This document shows positions 1-9,157 of a DNA stretch of 64,000 nucleotides, one piece after another. The stretch comes from an uncultured Prevotella sp. (GTDB lineage: Bacteria; Bacteroidota; Bacteroidia; Bacteroidales; Bacteroidaceae). The position numbers and the translations under genes are program-made. Each line of letters begins with the position of its first letter. Positions within the stretch are counted from its first letter, which is position 1. The notes beneath the pieces were generated by a model. That model was not told where the DNA came from. It ran no database searches and worked only from the letters and a program-made list of their open reading frames with translations. The stretch covers positions 1-64,000 of the forward strand of contig CAKZVT010000003.1 of the NCBI GenBank assembly GCA_937922435.1, read 5' to 3'.

Positions 1-497
1 TTGCCCATCGACACAAACGTGCCCTCGAAGCTCCTGCCTGCCGCCTCCACGCGGCCTGCGCCGCCGTCGCACAGCGCCGGGGCGTACTGCGACGGCACGT
101 CGAAGCGCGGCGCGAGCATGTCCACCGTTACATCGGCCACCTTGCCGCCCTCCACGTGCAGTTCAAGGGTCTTCACCCCCGATAGCGTTTCGAGCCGTAT
201 GCTGGTCTTGCGCGTCAGCCCCTTTTCGTAGACGTACTTGCCCACGCAGCGCGAGGCGTTGCCGCACATCATCGCTTCCGACCCGTCGGCGTTGAATATT
301 CGCATGGAGAAGTCGGCGTCGGCTGCCGTCGGCGCGCCGATTAGCACCAGTCCGTCAGCCCCGATGCCCTTGTGCCGGTCGCTCCACAGGCGCGCCGCCT
401 CGTCGGGCCGGGGTATGTTGTATGATAAGGTGTTCACGTAGATGTAGTCGTTGCCTGCGCCGTGCATCTTTGTGAATTTTATGAGCCGTTGTGTCAT
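1..497 (-). CDS. dapF: Diaminopimelate epimerase, N-terminal part (3' end outside window)
   Basis: Interconverts LL- and meso-diaminopimelate in the cytoplasm, for lysine and peptidoglycan synthesis. The reading frame starts at an ATG on the minus strand at 497 and runs 165 codons to the window edge without a stop. The N-terminus has the DapF signature HGAGNDY (residues 12-18) and the first catalytic cysteine lies in [15 protein letters not shown] (Cys78). The second catalytic cysteine lies outside the window. Most DapF proteins read CGNG(A/I)RC at this motif; here it is CGNASRC, a conservative difference. A Bacteroidota -7 element lies about 50 bases upstream. Identification is firm; only completeness is unknown. 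Confidence 0.95.
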   Translation of the reverse strand, partial: MTQRLIKFTKMHGAGNDYIYVNTLSYNIPRPDEAARLWSDRHKGIGADGLVLIGAPTAADADFSMRIFNADGSEAMMCGNASRCVGKYVYEKGLTRKTSIRLETLSGVKTLELHVEGGKVADVTVDMLAPRFDVPSQYAPALCDGGAGRVEAAGRSFEGTFVSMG

Positions 498-546
498 TAT
501 GTGCCTGCTTTAGCTGTTTGTTGTTTCCTTTTGTACTATCACGGTG

Positions 547-554
547 CAAATTTA
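547..554 (-). promoter_or_regulatory. Putative -7 element for dapF
   Basis: On the minus strand the octamer reads TAAATTTG, which fits the Bacteroidota -7 consensus TAnnTTTG, about 50 bases upstream of the dapF start. I do not see a clear -33 TTTG at the usual distance. Confidence 0.45.
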
Positions 555-663
555 CAGCATTTTGCTTTTTTACAGCATTTTAATTACGTATAAAATAATG
601 TTTTAATACTATAAAATTACGGTTTTTAACCAAAACGGCCGGTTATTGTTTCTTTTTGAAATA

Positions 664-780
664 AAATACGCCTGTCTCGGCGGTTGTTGTAATGCGTGCG
701 CCGTTTTTTCGCCGGTCTTGTAACGCGCTGTGCGCCAAGGCGTTGCCGAAGGCCGCCTTTCGGCCTGCGAAAAGCCGCCA
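664..780. repeat. Intergenic hairpin repeat of the AAAGGCCG family
   Basis: The 473-base gap between dapF and the HAD gene has no credible gene. This part carries a degenerate copy of a repeat seen at about ten intergenic sites in the window. It contains GAAGGCCGCCTTTCGGCC and neighbouring GCC/GGC-rich inverted words that can fold into small hairpins. Confidence 0.5.
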
Positions 781-831
781 ACCGCCCTGCCGTTAGCCGC
801 CTTTGGCGGCGCAGTTTGGCATAAGGTAAAT

Positions 832-945
832 TGGCTTGATGAGCCTGATGAGGCAAATAAGCCCAATAAGCCCAATAAGCCCGATGGGCCAAACCTGCAA
901 AAGCATGCCAAGCTCCCTCCCTTCGGGAGGGCTGGGGTGGGTGTC
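832..945. repeat. Composite intergenic repeat: AAGCCCAAT words plus CTCCC..GGGAG hairpin
   Basis: A run of imperfect words (GAGCCTGATGAGGC, then three AAGCCCAAT-like units) is followed by CTCCCTCCCTTCGGGAGGG and GGGGTGGGTGTC. The same two blocks appear in inverted orientation and reversed order at 59808-59915, so the pair behaves as one composite element. The CCCTCCC/GGGAGGG part is a hairpin, and it lies just after the 3' end of the minus-strand HAD gene, so it could also terminate transcription. Confidence 0.6.
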
Positions 946-970
946 TTGTGTGTCTTGGGTGCTTGGGTGT

Positions 971-1750
971 TCAGATGCCCAGTCGCTCCAGCGCCCGGGC
1001 CAGTCCGTCCTCGTCTACGGATGCCGTTACGTAGTCGGCGGCGGCCTTCACGTCGTCAGATGCGTTGCCCATCGCCACGCCCGTGCCGGCGGCCAGCAGT
1101 ATGCTCTTGTCGTTGCCGCCGTCGCCGAAGGCTATGGTGTCCTTGATGTCGATGCCCAGATGGGCGGCCACGGTCTTCAGCGCCGTACCCTTGTCGGCCC
1201 CCACGGCCGTTATGTCGGTGAACGCCGGATACCACCGCGCCGAGACGCACGAGGGCAGCAGCGGCATGAGCCTGCACTCGGCGTCCTCGCCTATGATGGG
1301 CGTCAGCTGGACGATGCGCTCCGAGAGCACGGAGTCGAGGCTTACGCCCTCGCCCAGGTCTTTCACGTCGAGCATCTGGCGGAAGTAGCGGTCCACGTCG
1401 GCGCCGTCGTTCACCACGGTCAGCCTGCTTTCGCCCACCACGAGCATGGCGAAGCCCTCCTCACGTGCCGCCCCAATGAGGGCGCGCGCCTCCGGGTTGG
1501 GTATTTCGCGGCAGGCGATTACCTCGCCGCCTACGGTGCAGCACGCGCCGTTGGCCGTGATGTAGCCGTCCACGAGGTGCTGTATGGCGTCGAGGTTGTT
1601 GATTAGCCGCATGGGCCTTCCTGTCGATATGAACACCTTTGCGCCGCGGCTCTTGGCCTCGGCCAGCGCGTCCACGGCCGACTGCGGTATGCGGTGGGTG
1701 TTGAAGCTGACGAGCGTGCCGTCGATGTCGAAGAACAATGCTTTTGTCAT
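971..1750 (-). CDS. Cof-type HAD-IIB family phosphatase
   Basis: Cytoplasmic haloacid-dehalogenase-fold phosphatase of 259 residues, the usual size for the Cof/IIB subfamily, which typically dephosphorylates sugar phosphates or related small metabolites. Motif I is FFDIDGTL, with nucleophile Asp8 and acid/base Asp10. Motif IV is FGDGGNDKSIL near residues 208-218, which supplies the Mg-binding acidic residues. The cap of a IIB enzyme lies between them. The substrate cannot be told from sequence. The gene is transcribed divergently from the RND operon and has its own -7 element in the shared 187-base gap. Confidence 0.9.
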   Translation of the reverse strand: MTKALFFDIDGTLVSFNTHRIPQSAVDALAEAKSRGAKVFISTGRPMRLINNLDAIQHLVDGYITANGACCTVGGEVIACREIPNPEARALIGAAREEGFAMLVVGESRLTVVNDGADVDRYFRQMLDVKDLGEGVSLDSVLSERIVQLTPIIGEDAECRLMPLLPSCVSARWYPAFTDITAVGADKGTALKTVAAHLGIDIKDTIAFGDGGNDKSILLAAGTGVAMGNASDDVKAAADYVTASVDEDGLARALERLGI

Positions 1751-1937
1751 GTTGTAAAGAGTTATTTTTCTGCAAAATTAACCCATTTATTTGTCAAAGC
1801 TGTTATAATGTGATAATTTTGCACCCGAAAAGGCGGTTTCGCGCAATATTGCGCCTTGTTCCGCGTTTTCATGCGAGATTTGTTTGCCGCGGCGGCGGCT
1901 TGTTTTTTATCAAAGCGGAATTGTTTAAGGAAACGTA
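1751..1937. promoter_or_regulatory. Divergent promoter region, HAD gene / RND efflux operon
   Basis: Two copies of TAATTTTGCA face away from each other. One is on the minus strand (CAAAATTA at 1773-1780) for the HAD gene. The other is on the plus strand (1814-1821) for the efflux operon. Both fit the TAnnTTTG -7 consensus. I see no clear operator palindrome between them and no adjacent regulator gene for the efflux pump. Confidence 0.55.
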
Positions 1938-3131
1938 ATGAGAATACGAAAGCTTTTTACCAGGCGCGAGCTTGTGAGGCGCAAGAAGCGCGTCGCCCTC
2001 ATGCTCGGCTGCATCGCCGTAGTGGTGGCGGTGTATGTTATAATGACTTGGCCGCGCAAGGCCGAGCTTGAACCGCCCGTTGTGGTGGCCGAGCCGGTGG
2101 GCGTGGACGACGTTGAAATCTACGGCGACTACGTGGGGCGCGTCCGCGCGCAGCAGTTTGTCGAGGTGCGTGCCCGCGTCGAGGGTTTCCTCGAGCGCAT
2201 GGCCTTCGCCGAGGGAACGTATGTAAGGAAGGGGCAGGTGCTCTTCGTCATCGACCAGCGCCAGTACAAGGCCGCCGCCGACAAGGCGCGCGCCCAGCTG
2301 CGCAAGGACTCCGCCCTGGTGCTCAAGACCAAGCGCGACCTTGACCGCATACGCCCTCTGTTCGAGCAGAACGCCGCCAGCCGCGTTGACCTCGACAACG
2401 CCATTGCCGCCTACGAGACGGCCGTGGCAAGCCTCGGCATGAGCCGCGCCGACCTCGACCAGGCCGAGCAGGAGCTGGGCTACACCATAGTGCGCTCGCC
2501 CATATCGGGCTACATCAGCGAGGGTCTTGTAGACCAGGGTGCGCTGGTAGGCCCGGGCGGTGAGTCGCTCCTGGCTACGGTGGTGAAGAGCGACACGGTG
2601 CTCGTCGACTTCAGCATGACGGCCCTCGACTACCTCAAGAGCAAGGAGCGCAACGTCAACCTCGGGCAGCGCGACTCGTCGCGTTCATGGCAGCCCTTCG
2701 TCACCATCACACTGGCCGACAACAGCGTCTACCCGTACAAGGGGCTGGTAGACTTCGCCGCGCCGCAGGTAAGTCCCAAGACGGGCACCTTCTCCGTGCG
2801 CGCCGAGATGCCCAATCCCGAGCACGTGCTGCTGCCGGGGCAGTTCACCAAGGTGCACGCCCTGCTCGACGTGCGCCAGCGCGCCACCGTCGTGCCGCAG
2901 AAGGCCCTTATAATAGAAAAAGGTGGGGCGTACGTCTTCGTGATGCGCCGCGACTCCACGGCCGAGCGCCGCTTCATCGAGCTTGGGCCGGAGTTCGGCA
3001 ACAAGGTGGTGGTCGAGCGCGGCCTCGCTCCCGGCGAGATGATAGTGACCGAGGGCTACAACAAGCTCGCTCCCGGCATGAAGGTGCGCCCGGCCTCGCG
3101 GCAGAAGGCCGCGCAGGGCAAAGCCAAATGA
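1938..3131 (+). CDS. RND efflux pump periplasmic adaptor (membrane fusion protein)
   Basis: Links the inner-membrane RND pump to the outer-membrane channel. It is 397 residues, typical for AcrA/MexA-type adaptors. A basic N-terminus (RRKKR) is followed by one membrane segment around residues 21-40. Next come a lipoyl/barrel-sandwich half (VRARVEGFLERM, KGQVLFVIDQRQY), an alpha-helical hairpin around residues 110-180, the second lipoyl half (IVRSPISGYISE) and a beta-barrel/membrane-proximal region (LPGQFTKVHALL). It retains a signal anchor rather than the lipobox seen in many adaptors. It is first in a three-gene operon with 17 bases to the pump gene. The exported compound is unknown. Confidence 0.93.
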   Translation: MRIRKLFTRRELVRRKKRVALMLGCIAVVVAVYVIMTWPRKAELEPPVVVAEPVGVDDVEIYGDYVGRVRAQQFVEVRARVEGFLERMAFAEGTYVRKGQVLFVIDQRQYKAAADKARAQLRKDSALVLKTKRDLDRIRPLFEQNAASRVDLDNAIAAYETAVASLGMSRADLDQAEQELGYTIVRSPISGYISEGLVDQGALVGPGGESLLATVVKSDTVLVDFSMTALDYLKSKERNVNLGQRDSSRSWQPFVTITLADNSVYPYKGLVDFAAPQVSPKTGTFSVRAEMPNPEHVLLPGQFTKVHALLDVRQRATVVPQKALIIEKGGAYVFVMRRDSTAERRFIELGPEFGNKVVVERGLAPGEMIVTEGYNKLAPGMKVRPASRQKAAQGKAK

Positions 3132-3148
3132 ACCTAACCGTCTGACAA

Positions 3149-6100
3149 ATGAAAGTAAACTTCTTCATAGACCGCCCGGTATTCTCCATCGTGATATCGG
3201 TGCTCATCGTCATCATCGGACTCATAGGGCTTACCATGCTGCCCGTAGACCAGTATCCGCAGATTACGCCGCCGGTGGTGAAAATCAGCGCGTCTTACCC
3301 CGGAGCGAGCGCACTGACCGTGTCGCAGGCCGTGGCTACGCCCATCGAGCAGGAGCTTAACGGCACGCCCGGCATGCTCTACATGGAGTCTAACAGCTCC
3401 AACTCAGGCTCGTTCTCGGCCACGGTGACGTTCGACATCTCGTCAGACCCCGACCTCGCGGCTGTAGAAATACAGAACCGCATAAAGCTGGCGGAGTCGC
3501 GCCTGCCGGCCGAAGTTGTGCAGAACGGCATCGAGATAGAGAAGCAGGCGGCCAGCCAGCTCATGACTATCTGCCTCACTTCGGATGACCCGAAGTTCGA
3601 CGAAATATATCTTAGCAACTTCGCCACGCTCAACGTGCTCGACCTGCTGCGCCGCATACCCGGCGTGGGGCGCGTCTCCAACATCGGAAGCCGCTACTAC
3701 GCCATGCAGATTTGGGTCGACCCGGCGCGCCTGGCCAGCTTCGGACTGACCGTGCAGGACGTGCAGAACGCCTTGAAAGACCAGAACCGCGAGTCGGCCG
3801 CGGGCGTTTTCGGCCAGCAGCCCGTCTCGGGGCTCGACTTCACCATACCCATAACGGCGCAGGGCCGACTGTCCACCGCCGCGCAGTTTGAGGAAATAGT
3901 GCTCCGCGCCGGTGCCGACGGCTCGCTCATCAGGCTTAGGGACGTGGCGCGAGTGTCGCTCGAGGCGCAGTCGTACAACACCGAGAGCGGCATCAACGGA
4001 GGCAACGCCGCCGTGCTGGGCGTGTACATGCTGCCCGGCGCAAACGCAATGGAGGTGGCCGAGAGGGTGAAGGAGACAATGGAGCAAATAAGCAAGACCT
4101 TCCCCGAAGGCCTGGAATACGAGGTGCCATTCGACATGACTACGTACATATCGGAGTCAATCCACGAGGTGTACAAGACGCTCTTCGAGGCCCTCGTGCT
4201 CGTCATCGTCGTGGTGTTCCTCTTCCTCCAGAGCTGGAGGGCCACGGTAATACCCCTTGTGGCGGTGCCAATCTCGCTCATAGGAACGTTCGGCTTCATG
4301 CTCATCATGGGCTTCTCGCTCAACATTCTGACGCTGCTCGGCCTCGTGCTCGCCATCGGACTGGTGGTCGACGACGCCATAGTGGTGGTCGAGAACGTAG
4401 AGCGCATCATGGACGAGGAGCATCTTTCGCCCTACGAGGCCACCAAGAAGGCCATGAGCGGACTGACCGGCGCGCTCATCGCCACGTCGATGGTGCTGGC
4501 GGCGGTGTTCGTCCCGGTGAGCTTCCTTTCGGGAATAACCGGCCAGCTGTACCGCCAGTTCAGCGTAACAATCGTTATCTCCGTGCTGCTCTCCACTGTC
4601 GTGGCGCTCACGCTAAGCCCGGTGATGTGCTCGCTCATACTCCGCCCTACTGACAAGGACAAGCCCAAGAACCGCCTATTCCGCGCCATCAACCGCTGGC
4701 TCGACTTCGGCAACGGCAAATATCTTTCCGGCATAGGCCACATCATCAAGAACCCGCGCCGCGTGGCGGTAGGCTTCTGCATGGTGCTAATCATGATTTT
4801 CATACTCTACCGCCTCACGCCTACCAGCTTCCTGCCGGCCGAGGACCAGGGATACTTCACCGTTGAGCTTGAGATGCCCGAGGGCACGACGCTCGAACGC
4901 ACACGAGCCGTGACCGAACGCGCCGTGAAGTACCTCATGCAGGACCCCTCGGTGGAGTACGTCCAGAACGTTACGGGCACCAGTCCGCGCGTCGGCACCA
5001 GCCAGAACCGCGCACAGCTTACCGTCATTCTGAAGGAATGGAAGAAGCGCGACGACACCACCATCGGCGACATCATGGCCTCGGTGAGCCGCGAACTGAC
5101 TGAATATCCCGAGTGCAAGTTCTACCTTTCCACGCCGCCCGTCATCCCGGGGCTCGGCTCTTCGGGCGGTTTCGAGATGCAGCTCGAGGCCCACGGCGAC
5201 GCCACTTACGACGACCTGGTGCGTGCCGCCGACACTCTGATGTACTATGCGTCGAAGAGGAAGGAGCTGTCGGGCCTCTCGTCGTCGCTCCAGGCCGAAA
5301 TACCGCAGCTCTACTTCGACGTCGACCGCGACAAGGTGAAGATGCTCGGCGTGCCAATGGCCGACGTGTTCTCTACCATCAAGGCATATACCGGCTCGGT
5401 GTACGTCAACGACTTCAACATGTTCAACCGCATCTACCGCGTCTACATACAGGCCGAAGCGCCCTACCGCGAGCACCGCGACAACATAAGCCTTTACTTC
5501 GTGCGCGGCGCCAACGGCGACATGATACCGCTGACAGCCATCGGCACTACCAACTACACTACCGGGCCGGGCAGCATAAAGCGCTTCAACATGTTCAACA
5601 CGGCCGTCATACGCGGTACGGCGGCGCAGGGCTACAGCTCCGGACAGGCCATGGAGGTGATGGAGGAGCTGGTGCGCACCCACCTGCCCGACAACATCGG
5701 GCTTGAGTGGAGCGGACTGTCGTACCAGGAGAAGCAGGCCGGAGGGCAGACGGGGCTTGTCCTCGCGCTGGTGTTCATCTTCGTGTTCCTCTTCCTCGCC
5801 GCGCTCTACGAGAGCTGGAGCGTGCCCGTGGCGGTGCTCCTGTCGTTGCCCGTGGCGGCCCTCGGAGCTTACCTCGGCATCACCGTATGCGGCCTCGAGA
5901 ACGACACTTACTTCCAAATCGGCCTCGTAATGCTCATGGGATTGGCCGCAAAGAACGCCATCCTAATCGTAGAGTTCGCCAAGGACGAGGCCGACCGCGG
6001 CGTAAACGTCTTCCGTGCGGCATTGAACGCCGCCCGCCTGCGCTTCCGCCCAATCCTCATGACATCGTTCGCCTTCATCCTCGGCATACTGCCCATGGTG

Positions 6101-6283
6101 CTCGCTTCAGGCCCCGGAGCGGCCAGCCGCAAGGCCATCGGCACCGGCGTGTTCTTCGGAATGCTCGCCGCCGTCACCGTAGGCATACTCCTCATACCGT
6201 TCTTCTTCACACAGGTGTACAGGGCCAAGGCCAGGAAGGCCGGCCGCCAACCCAAAGCAATACAACACAACGAAACGTTATGA
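3149..6283 (+). CDS. RND multidrug efflux transporter, HAE1 family inner-membrane pump
   Basis: Proton-driven inner-membrane exporter of 1044 residues, the normal AcrB/MexB length. It starts MKVNFFIDRPVFSIVISVLI, the standard N-terminus with TM1. The proton-relay aspartate pair sits in TM4 within GLVVDDAIVVVENVERIM. The two halves repeat the pattern of one membrane helix, a large periplasmic loop and a cluster of five helices; the second cluster begins at TGLVLALVFIFVFLFLAALYE. The C-terminal AKNAILIVEFAKD motif is also classical. Its stop overlaps the start of the outer-membrane channel gene (ATGA), which indicates translational coupling. Substrate range cannot be read from sequence. Confidence 0.96.
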   Translation: MKVNFFIDRPVFSIVISVLIVIIGLIGLTMLPVDQYPQITPPVVKISASYPGASALTVSQAVATPIEQELNGTPGMLYMESNSSNSGSFSATVTFDISSDPDLAAVEIQNRIKLAESRLPAEVVQNGIEIEKQAASQLMTICLTSDDPKFDEIYLSNFATLNVLDLLRRIPGVGRVSNIGSRYYAMQIWVDPARLASFGLTVQDVQNALKDQNRESAAGVFGQQPVSGLDFTIPITAQGRLSTAAQFEEIVLRAGADGSLIRLRDVARVSLEAQSYNTESGINGGNAAVLGVYMLPGANAMEVAERVKETMEQISKTFPEGLEYEVPFDMTTYISESIHEVYKTLFEALVLVIVVVFLFLQSWRATVIPLVAVPISLIGTFGFMLIMGFSLNILTLLGLVLAIGLVVDDAIVVVENVERIMDEEHLSPYEATKKAMSGLTGALIATSMVLAAVFVPVSFLSGITGQLYRQFSVTIVISVLLSTVVALTLSPVMCSLILRPTDKDKPKNRLFRAINRWLDFGNGKYLSGIGHIIKNPRRVAVGFCMVLIMIFILYRLTPTSFLPAEDQGYFTVELEMPEGTTLERTRAVTERAVKYLMQDPSVEYVQNVTGTSPRVGTSQNRAQLTVILKEWKKRDDTTIGDIMASVSRELTEYPECKFYLSTPPVIPGLGSSGGFEMQLEAHGDATYDDLVRAADTLMYYASKRKELSGLSSSLQAEIPQLYFDVDRDKVKMLGVPMADVFSTIKAYTGSVYVNDFNMFNRIYRVYIQAEAPYREHRDNISLYFVRGANGDMIPLTAIGTTNYTTGPGSIKRFNMFNTAVIRGTAAQGYSSGQAMEVMEELVRTHLPDNIGLEWSGLSYQEKQAGGQTGLVLALVFIFVFLFLAALYESWSVPVAVLLSLPVAALGAYLGITVCGLENDTYFQIGLVMLMGLAAKNAILIVEFAKDEADRGVNVFRAALNAARLRFRPILMTSFAFILGILPMVLASGPGAASRKAIGTGVFFGMLAAVTVGILLIPFFFTQVYRAKARKAGRQPKAIQHNETL

Positions 6284-7668
6284 CACACCACCTTAAACAT
6301 ATACGCACGCTCACAGCCATCGCGGCGGCGGCGCTCGTGATGGCGTCGTGCAAAATAGGGCACCACTACGTGCGCCCCGACATCGCCTTGCCCGCGACGC
6401 TCGGCGGCGAGCTTGAGGCCGACTCGGCGTCGCTGGCCGACCGTTCGTGGAACGAAATATACACCGACACGCTGCTGCAAGGGCTCATACGCCGCTCGCT
6501 CGAGTACAACAAGGACATGCTCATGGCCGCCGCACGCGTAAAAGAGCTGGCCGCACGCAAGCGCATCGACTACGCCGCGCTCTTCCCCTCGCTCGGCCTC
6601 AGGGTGTACGGCGAGAAGGAACAGGACAACTACGGCGGCGACTCGCCCTCGGACGACAACCAGTTCGACCTCAAGGCCAACGTCTCATGGGAGCTCGACC
6701 TCTGGGGAAAGCTGCGCTGGGCGCACGATGCCAGCATGGCCGAGTTCATGGCTTCGGTCGAGAACCGCCGCGCCGTGCAGATGAGCCTCATAGCCGAGGT
6801 GGCGCAGTCGTACTACGAACTCGTCGCGCTCGACAACGAGCTTGACATCGTGCGGCAGACGCTCACCGCCCGGCGCGAGAGCGAACACCTGGCCAAGATA
6901 CGCTACGAGGGCGGACTTACGTCGGAAGTGACCTACCGCCAGGCGCAGGTCGAGCTGTCGCGCACGGCCACGTTAGTGCCCGACCTCGAGCGGCAAATCA
7001 CCGCGAAGGAGAACGAACTGGCATTCCTCACCGGCGACTATCCGCGCCACATAGTGCGTTCGGCCATGCCGCAGGAGCTTACACTGCCCGACAGCCTGCC
7101 CGTGGGCCTGCCTTCGAGGCTGCTGGAGCGCCGCCCCGACGTGCGCGAGGCCGAGCAGGAGCTCATCGCAGCCAACGCCGCCGTGGGCGTGGCGTACACC
7201 AACATGTTCCCAAACATCACGCTTACGGCCAGCCTCGGCGCGGAGAGCGAGGAGCTGAAAGACCTGCTCCACTCGCCTTACCACCTGCTTAGCGTCAGCC
7301 TCCTGCAGCCCGTATTCGCAATGGGAAAGAACCTGGCGCGGCACAAGGCGGCCAAGGCGGCCTGCGAACGCGCCACGTATGCCTACGAGAAAGCCGTGCT
7401 CACGGCCTTCCGCGACGCTTACGACGCCATCGCCAACTTCAACAAGGTGAAGGAAATATACAAGACGCGCTACAACCTTGAAAGCTCGTCGAAGACCAAC
7501 CTCTCGCTCGCCCTCGTGCAGTACGTCAACGGTGCCATAGGCTACATGGACCTGCTCGACGCCCAGCGTACATACCTCGACGCGCAAATAAGCCTTAACA
7601 ACGCACTCTTGGAGAGCCGACTCGCCACCGTAAACCTCTACAAGGCGCTCGGCGGAGGATGGCAGTAA
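6280..7668 (+). CDS. Outer-membrane efflux lipoprotein (TolC/OprM family)
   Basis: Third component of the tripartite pump, a trimeric outer-membrane channel protein. The reading frame is open far upstream (from 5707), but the ATG at 6280 overlaps the pump stop codon and gives a proper lipoprotein signal peptide with lipobox LVMASC (Cys24). I therefore chose it, giving 462 residues. The usual NodT/OprM features follow: LKANVSWELDLWGKLR, the RRPDVREAEQELIAANAAVGVA repeat and a second half with matching helices (PVFAMGKNLARHKAAK). This is the last gene of the operon. The short gap to the next gene contains a GTGAGAAG-type repeat. Confidence 0.95.
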   Translation: MTHHLKHIRTLTAIAAAALVMASCKIGHHYVRPDIALPATLGGELEADSASLADRSWNEIYTDTLLQGLIRRSLEYNKDMLMAAARVKELAARKRIDYAALFPSLGLRVYGEKEQDNYGGDSPSDDNQFDLKANVSWELDLWGKLRWAHDASMAEFMASVENRRAVQMSLIAEVAQSYYELVALDNELDIVRQTLTARRESEHLAKIRYEGGLTSEVTYRQAQVELSRTATLVPDLERQITAKENELAFLTGDYPRHIVRSAMPQELTLPDSLPVGLPSRLLERRPDVREAEQELIAANAAVGVAYTNMFPNITLTASLGAESEELKDLLHSPYHLLSVSLLQPVFAMGKNLARHKAAKAACERATYAYEKAVLTAFRDAYDAIANFNKVKEIYKTRYNLESSSKTNLSLALVQYVNGAIGYMDLLDAQRTYLDAQISLNNALLESRLATVNLYKALGGGWQ

Positions 7669-7670
7669 GC

Positions 7671-7710
7671 GTGAAATGGTGAGAAGGTGAGAAATTGAGA
7701 AGGTGAGAAA
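7671..7710 (+). repeat. Short-word tandem repeat, GTGAGAAG family
   Basis: Four imperfect copies of the word GGTGAGAA fill the gap between the efflux channel gene and the AlkD-like gene. The same word, in both orientations, fills the gap between the manC-like and HIT genes (48676-48800). Confidence 0.65.
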
Positions 7711-7719
7711 GACAGTAAA

Positions 7720-8421
7720 ATGACCGATACCGAAATAATCATCGCCGAGCTTTCGGCCCTCGGCGGCGAGGAGAAGGCGCGCCACCTGGCACGCTTCTTC
7801 AAGACTGGCAAGGGCCAGTACGGCGAGGGCGACCGTTTCCTCGGCCTGCCCGTGCCGCTCACGCGCGGCGTTGCCAGGCGGCACAAGGACGCAAGCCTTG
7901 CCGCCGTTGAGGCTCTCTTGCAGTCGGAATGGCACGAGGCGCGGTTCTGCGCACTGCTCATAATGGCCGAGAAGATGAAGCGTGCCACGGCTGAAGAAGC
8001 CGGACTTATTTATAAAACGTACCTTGCCAACACGCACCGCATAAACAACTGGGACTTGGTTGACCTCTCCGCGCCGCACGTCGTCGGCAAATACCTCGCC
8101 GACAAGCCGCGCTCCATATTGTACGAGCTTGCCGCCAGTCCCCTGCTTTGGGACAACCGCATAGCCATCGTGTCGACCTTCGCCTTCATAAAAGACAAAG
8201 ACCTTGACGACACCTTCCGCCTCGCCCTGCTCCTGATTAGCCACACTCACGACCTGATGCACAAGGCCGTGGGCTGGATGCTGCGCGAGGCAGGCAAGCG
8301 CGACATGGCCCGTCTGCGCGCCTTCGTCTCCGAGCATGTACACCGTATGCCGCGCACCATGCTGCGCTACGCCATCGAGAAGTTTCCCGAAGACGAGCGC
8401 CGCGCCGTGCTTAATTTGTAA
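7720..8421 (+). CDS. AlkD-like DNA alkylation repair protein
   Basis: Predicted HEAT-like-repeat DNA glycosylase of 233 residues, the family's usual size. Family members such as Bacillus AlkD excise bulky or cationic alkylated bases. Visible family features are the N-terminal GQYGEGDRFLGLPVP motif, the INNWDLVDLSAPHVVGKYLAD segment containing the conserved Trp-Asp, and RIAIVSTFAFIKDKDLDDTFRLA followed by DLMHKAVGWMLREAGKRD. All are hallmarks of the AlkC/AlkD superfamily. It follows the efflux operon in the same orientation after 51 bases, but function gives no reason to link them. Repair activity is inferred from the family. Confidence 0.92.
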   Translation: MTDTEIIIAELSALGGEEKARHLARFFKTGKGQYGEGDRFLGLPVPLTRGVARRHKDASLAAVEALLQSEWHEARFCALLIMAEKMKRATAEEAGLIYKTYLANTHRINNWDLVDLSAPHVVGKYLADKPRSILYELAASPLLWDNRIAIVSTFAFIKDKDLDDTFRLALLLISHTHDLMHKAVGWMLREAGKRDMARLRAFVSEHVHRMPRTMLRYAIEKFPEDERRAVLNL

Positions 8422-8493
8422 CTGAGTTCGGTGTAAGAAAACATCCTACCTTGAACCATGCTGTCGGTAATATGTTTTGGCGGATTTGCTATC

Positions 8494-9012
8494 CTGTGTT
8501 TTGGCGGATTTGCAATCCGCCGAAAATTACTATAAGGATTTGCAATCCGCTCAAACCACACTGCCATGAGGTAAATGTATGGGTATGTGCGGATTGCAAA
8601 TCCGCAATTAGGAACCGCCGGATTGCAAATCCTGCGGAACAAATGCTTTGTGTTTCGGCGGATATTTGTGTTTCGGCGGATTTGTAATCCGCCGAAAATT
8701 ACTATAAGGATTTGTAATCCGCTCAAACCACACTGCCATGAGGTAAATGTATGGGTATGTGCGGATTGCAAATCCGCAATTAGGAACCGCCGGATTGCAA
8801 ATCCTGCGGAACAAATGCTTTCATCAATAGACCTTGTATTTCATCCAAACAAATTGCGGATGAAGCTTGTCGGTTAACTGTTTGCATGGCGTTTTGCCGC
8901 GTTTCGGGCGGCAAAACGCCGCTTTTTACAGGCTGAAAGACGGCCTTTTGCAACGCGTTGTGTGTCAATAGGTTACGGCTGCGCATTACGGCGGTTACCG
9001 CGCGGAGCCAAA
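8494..9012 (+). repeat. Left direct repeat flanking the collagen-like/GLUG lipoprotein gene
   Basis: This 519-base block has two parts. First come two tandem units (about 8500-8645 and 8655-8820), each made of several palindromes: GGCGGATTTGCAATCCGCC, GCGGATTGCAAATCCGC and a CCGGATTGCAAATCC arm. A trailing segment of about 190 bases follows, holding a 13-bp stem (GGCGTTTTGCCGC, 8888-8900; GCGGCAAAACGCC, 8908-8920) and AAGACGGCCTTTTGCA. The same two-part structure, in the same orientation, lies at 11266-11812, just after the gene. The 736-base gap between 8422 and 9157 contains no other gene that I can support. Confidence 0.85.
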
Positions 9013-9101
9013 TTTACGTCAGCTCGGCATAACTTCTATTTTCCACAAAGGATTTTTTCTTATGCCGGACTCGCGTTAAACATAAAATTACTTGTAATTT
9101 A

Positions 9102-9131
9102 TTGAATATCAAACGTTTTTTATTAAATTTG
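9102..9131 (+). promoter_or_regulatory. Promoter of the surface lipoprotein gene
   Basis: TTG at 9102-9104 is separated by 19 bases from TAAATTTG at 9124-9131, a good Bacteroidota -33/-7 arrangement. It ends 26 bases before the ATG. The surrounding 80 bases are markedly AT-rich and lie outside the direct repeat, so this promoter belongs to the cassette rather than to the repeat. Confidence 0.6.
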
Positions 9132-9157
9132 TTGCGAATTATAAAAAACGATATGTT

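Noticed and set aside
5707..6279. N-terminal extension of the efflux channel protein
   Set aside because: It lies in another frame of the pump gene, is Arg/Pro-rich, and would hide the lipoprotein signal that begins at the ATGA overlap.
8494..8830. CRISPR array
   Set aside because: The repeated units are palindrome clusters of about 150 bases, not short repeats with unique spacers, and no cas gene is present.
8451..8877. Small open frames with RICNPP and ADCKSAIRN peptides inside the palindromic repeats (also 11267-11620 and 33765-33983)
   Set aside because: They follow the repeat units exactly, in several frames and on both strands, and have no start context. They are by-products of the repeat sequence.
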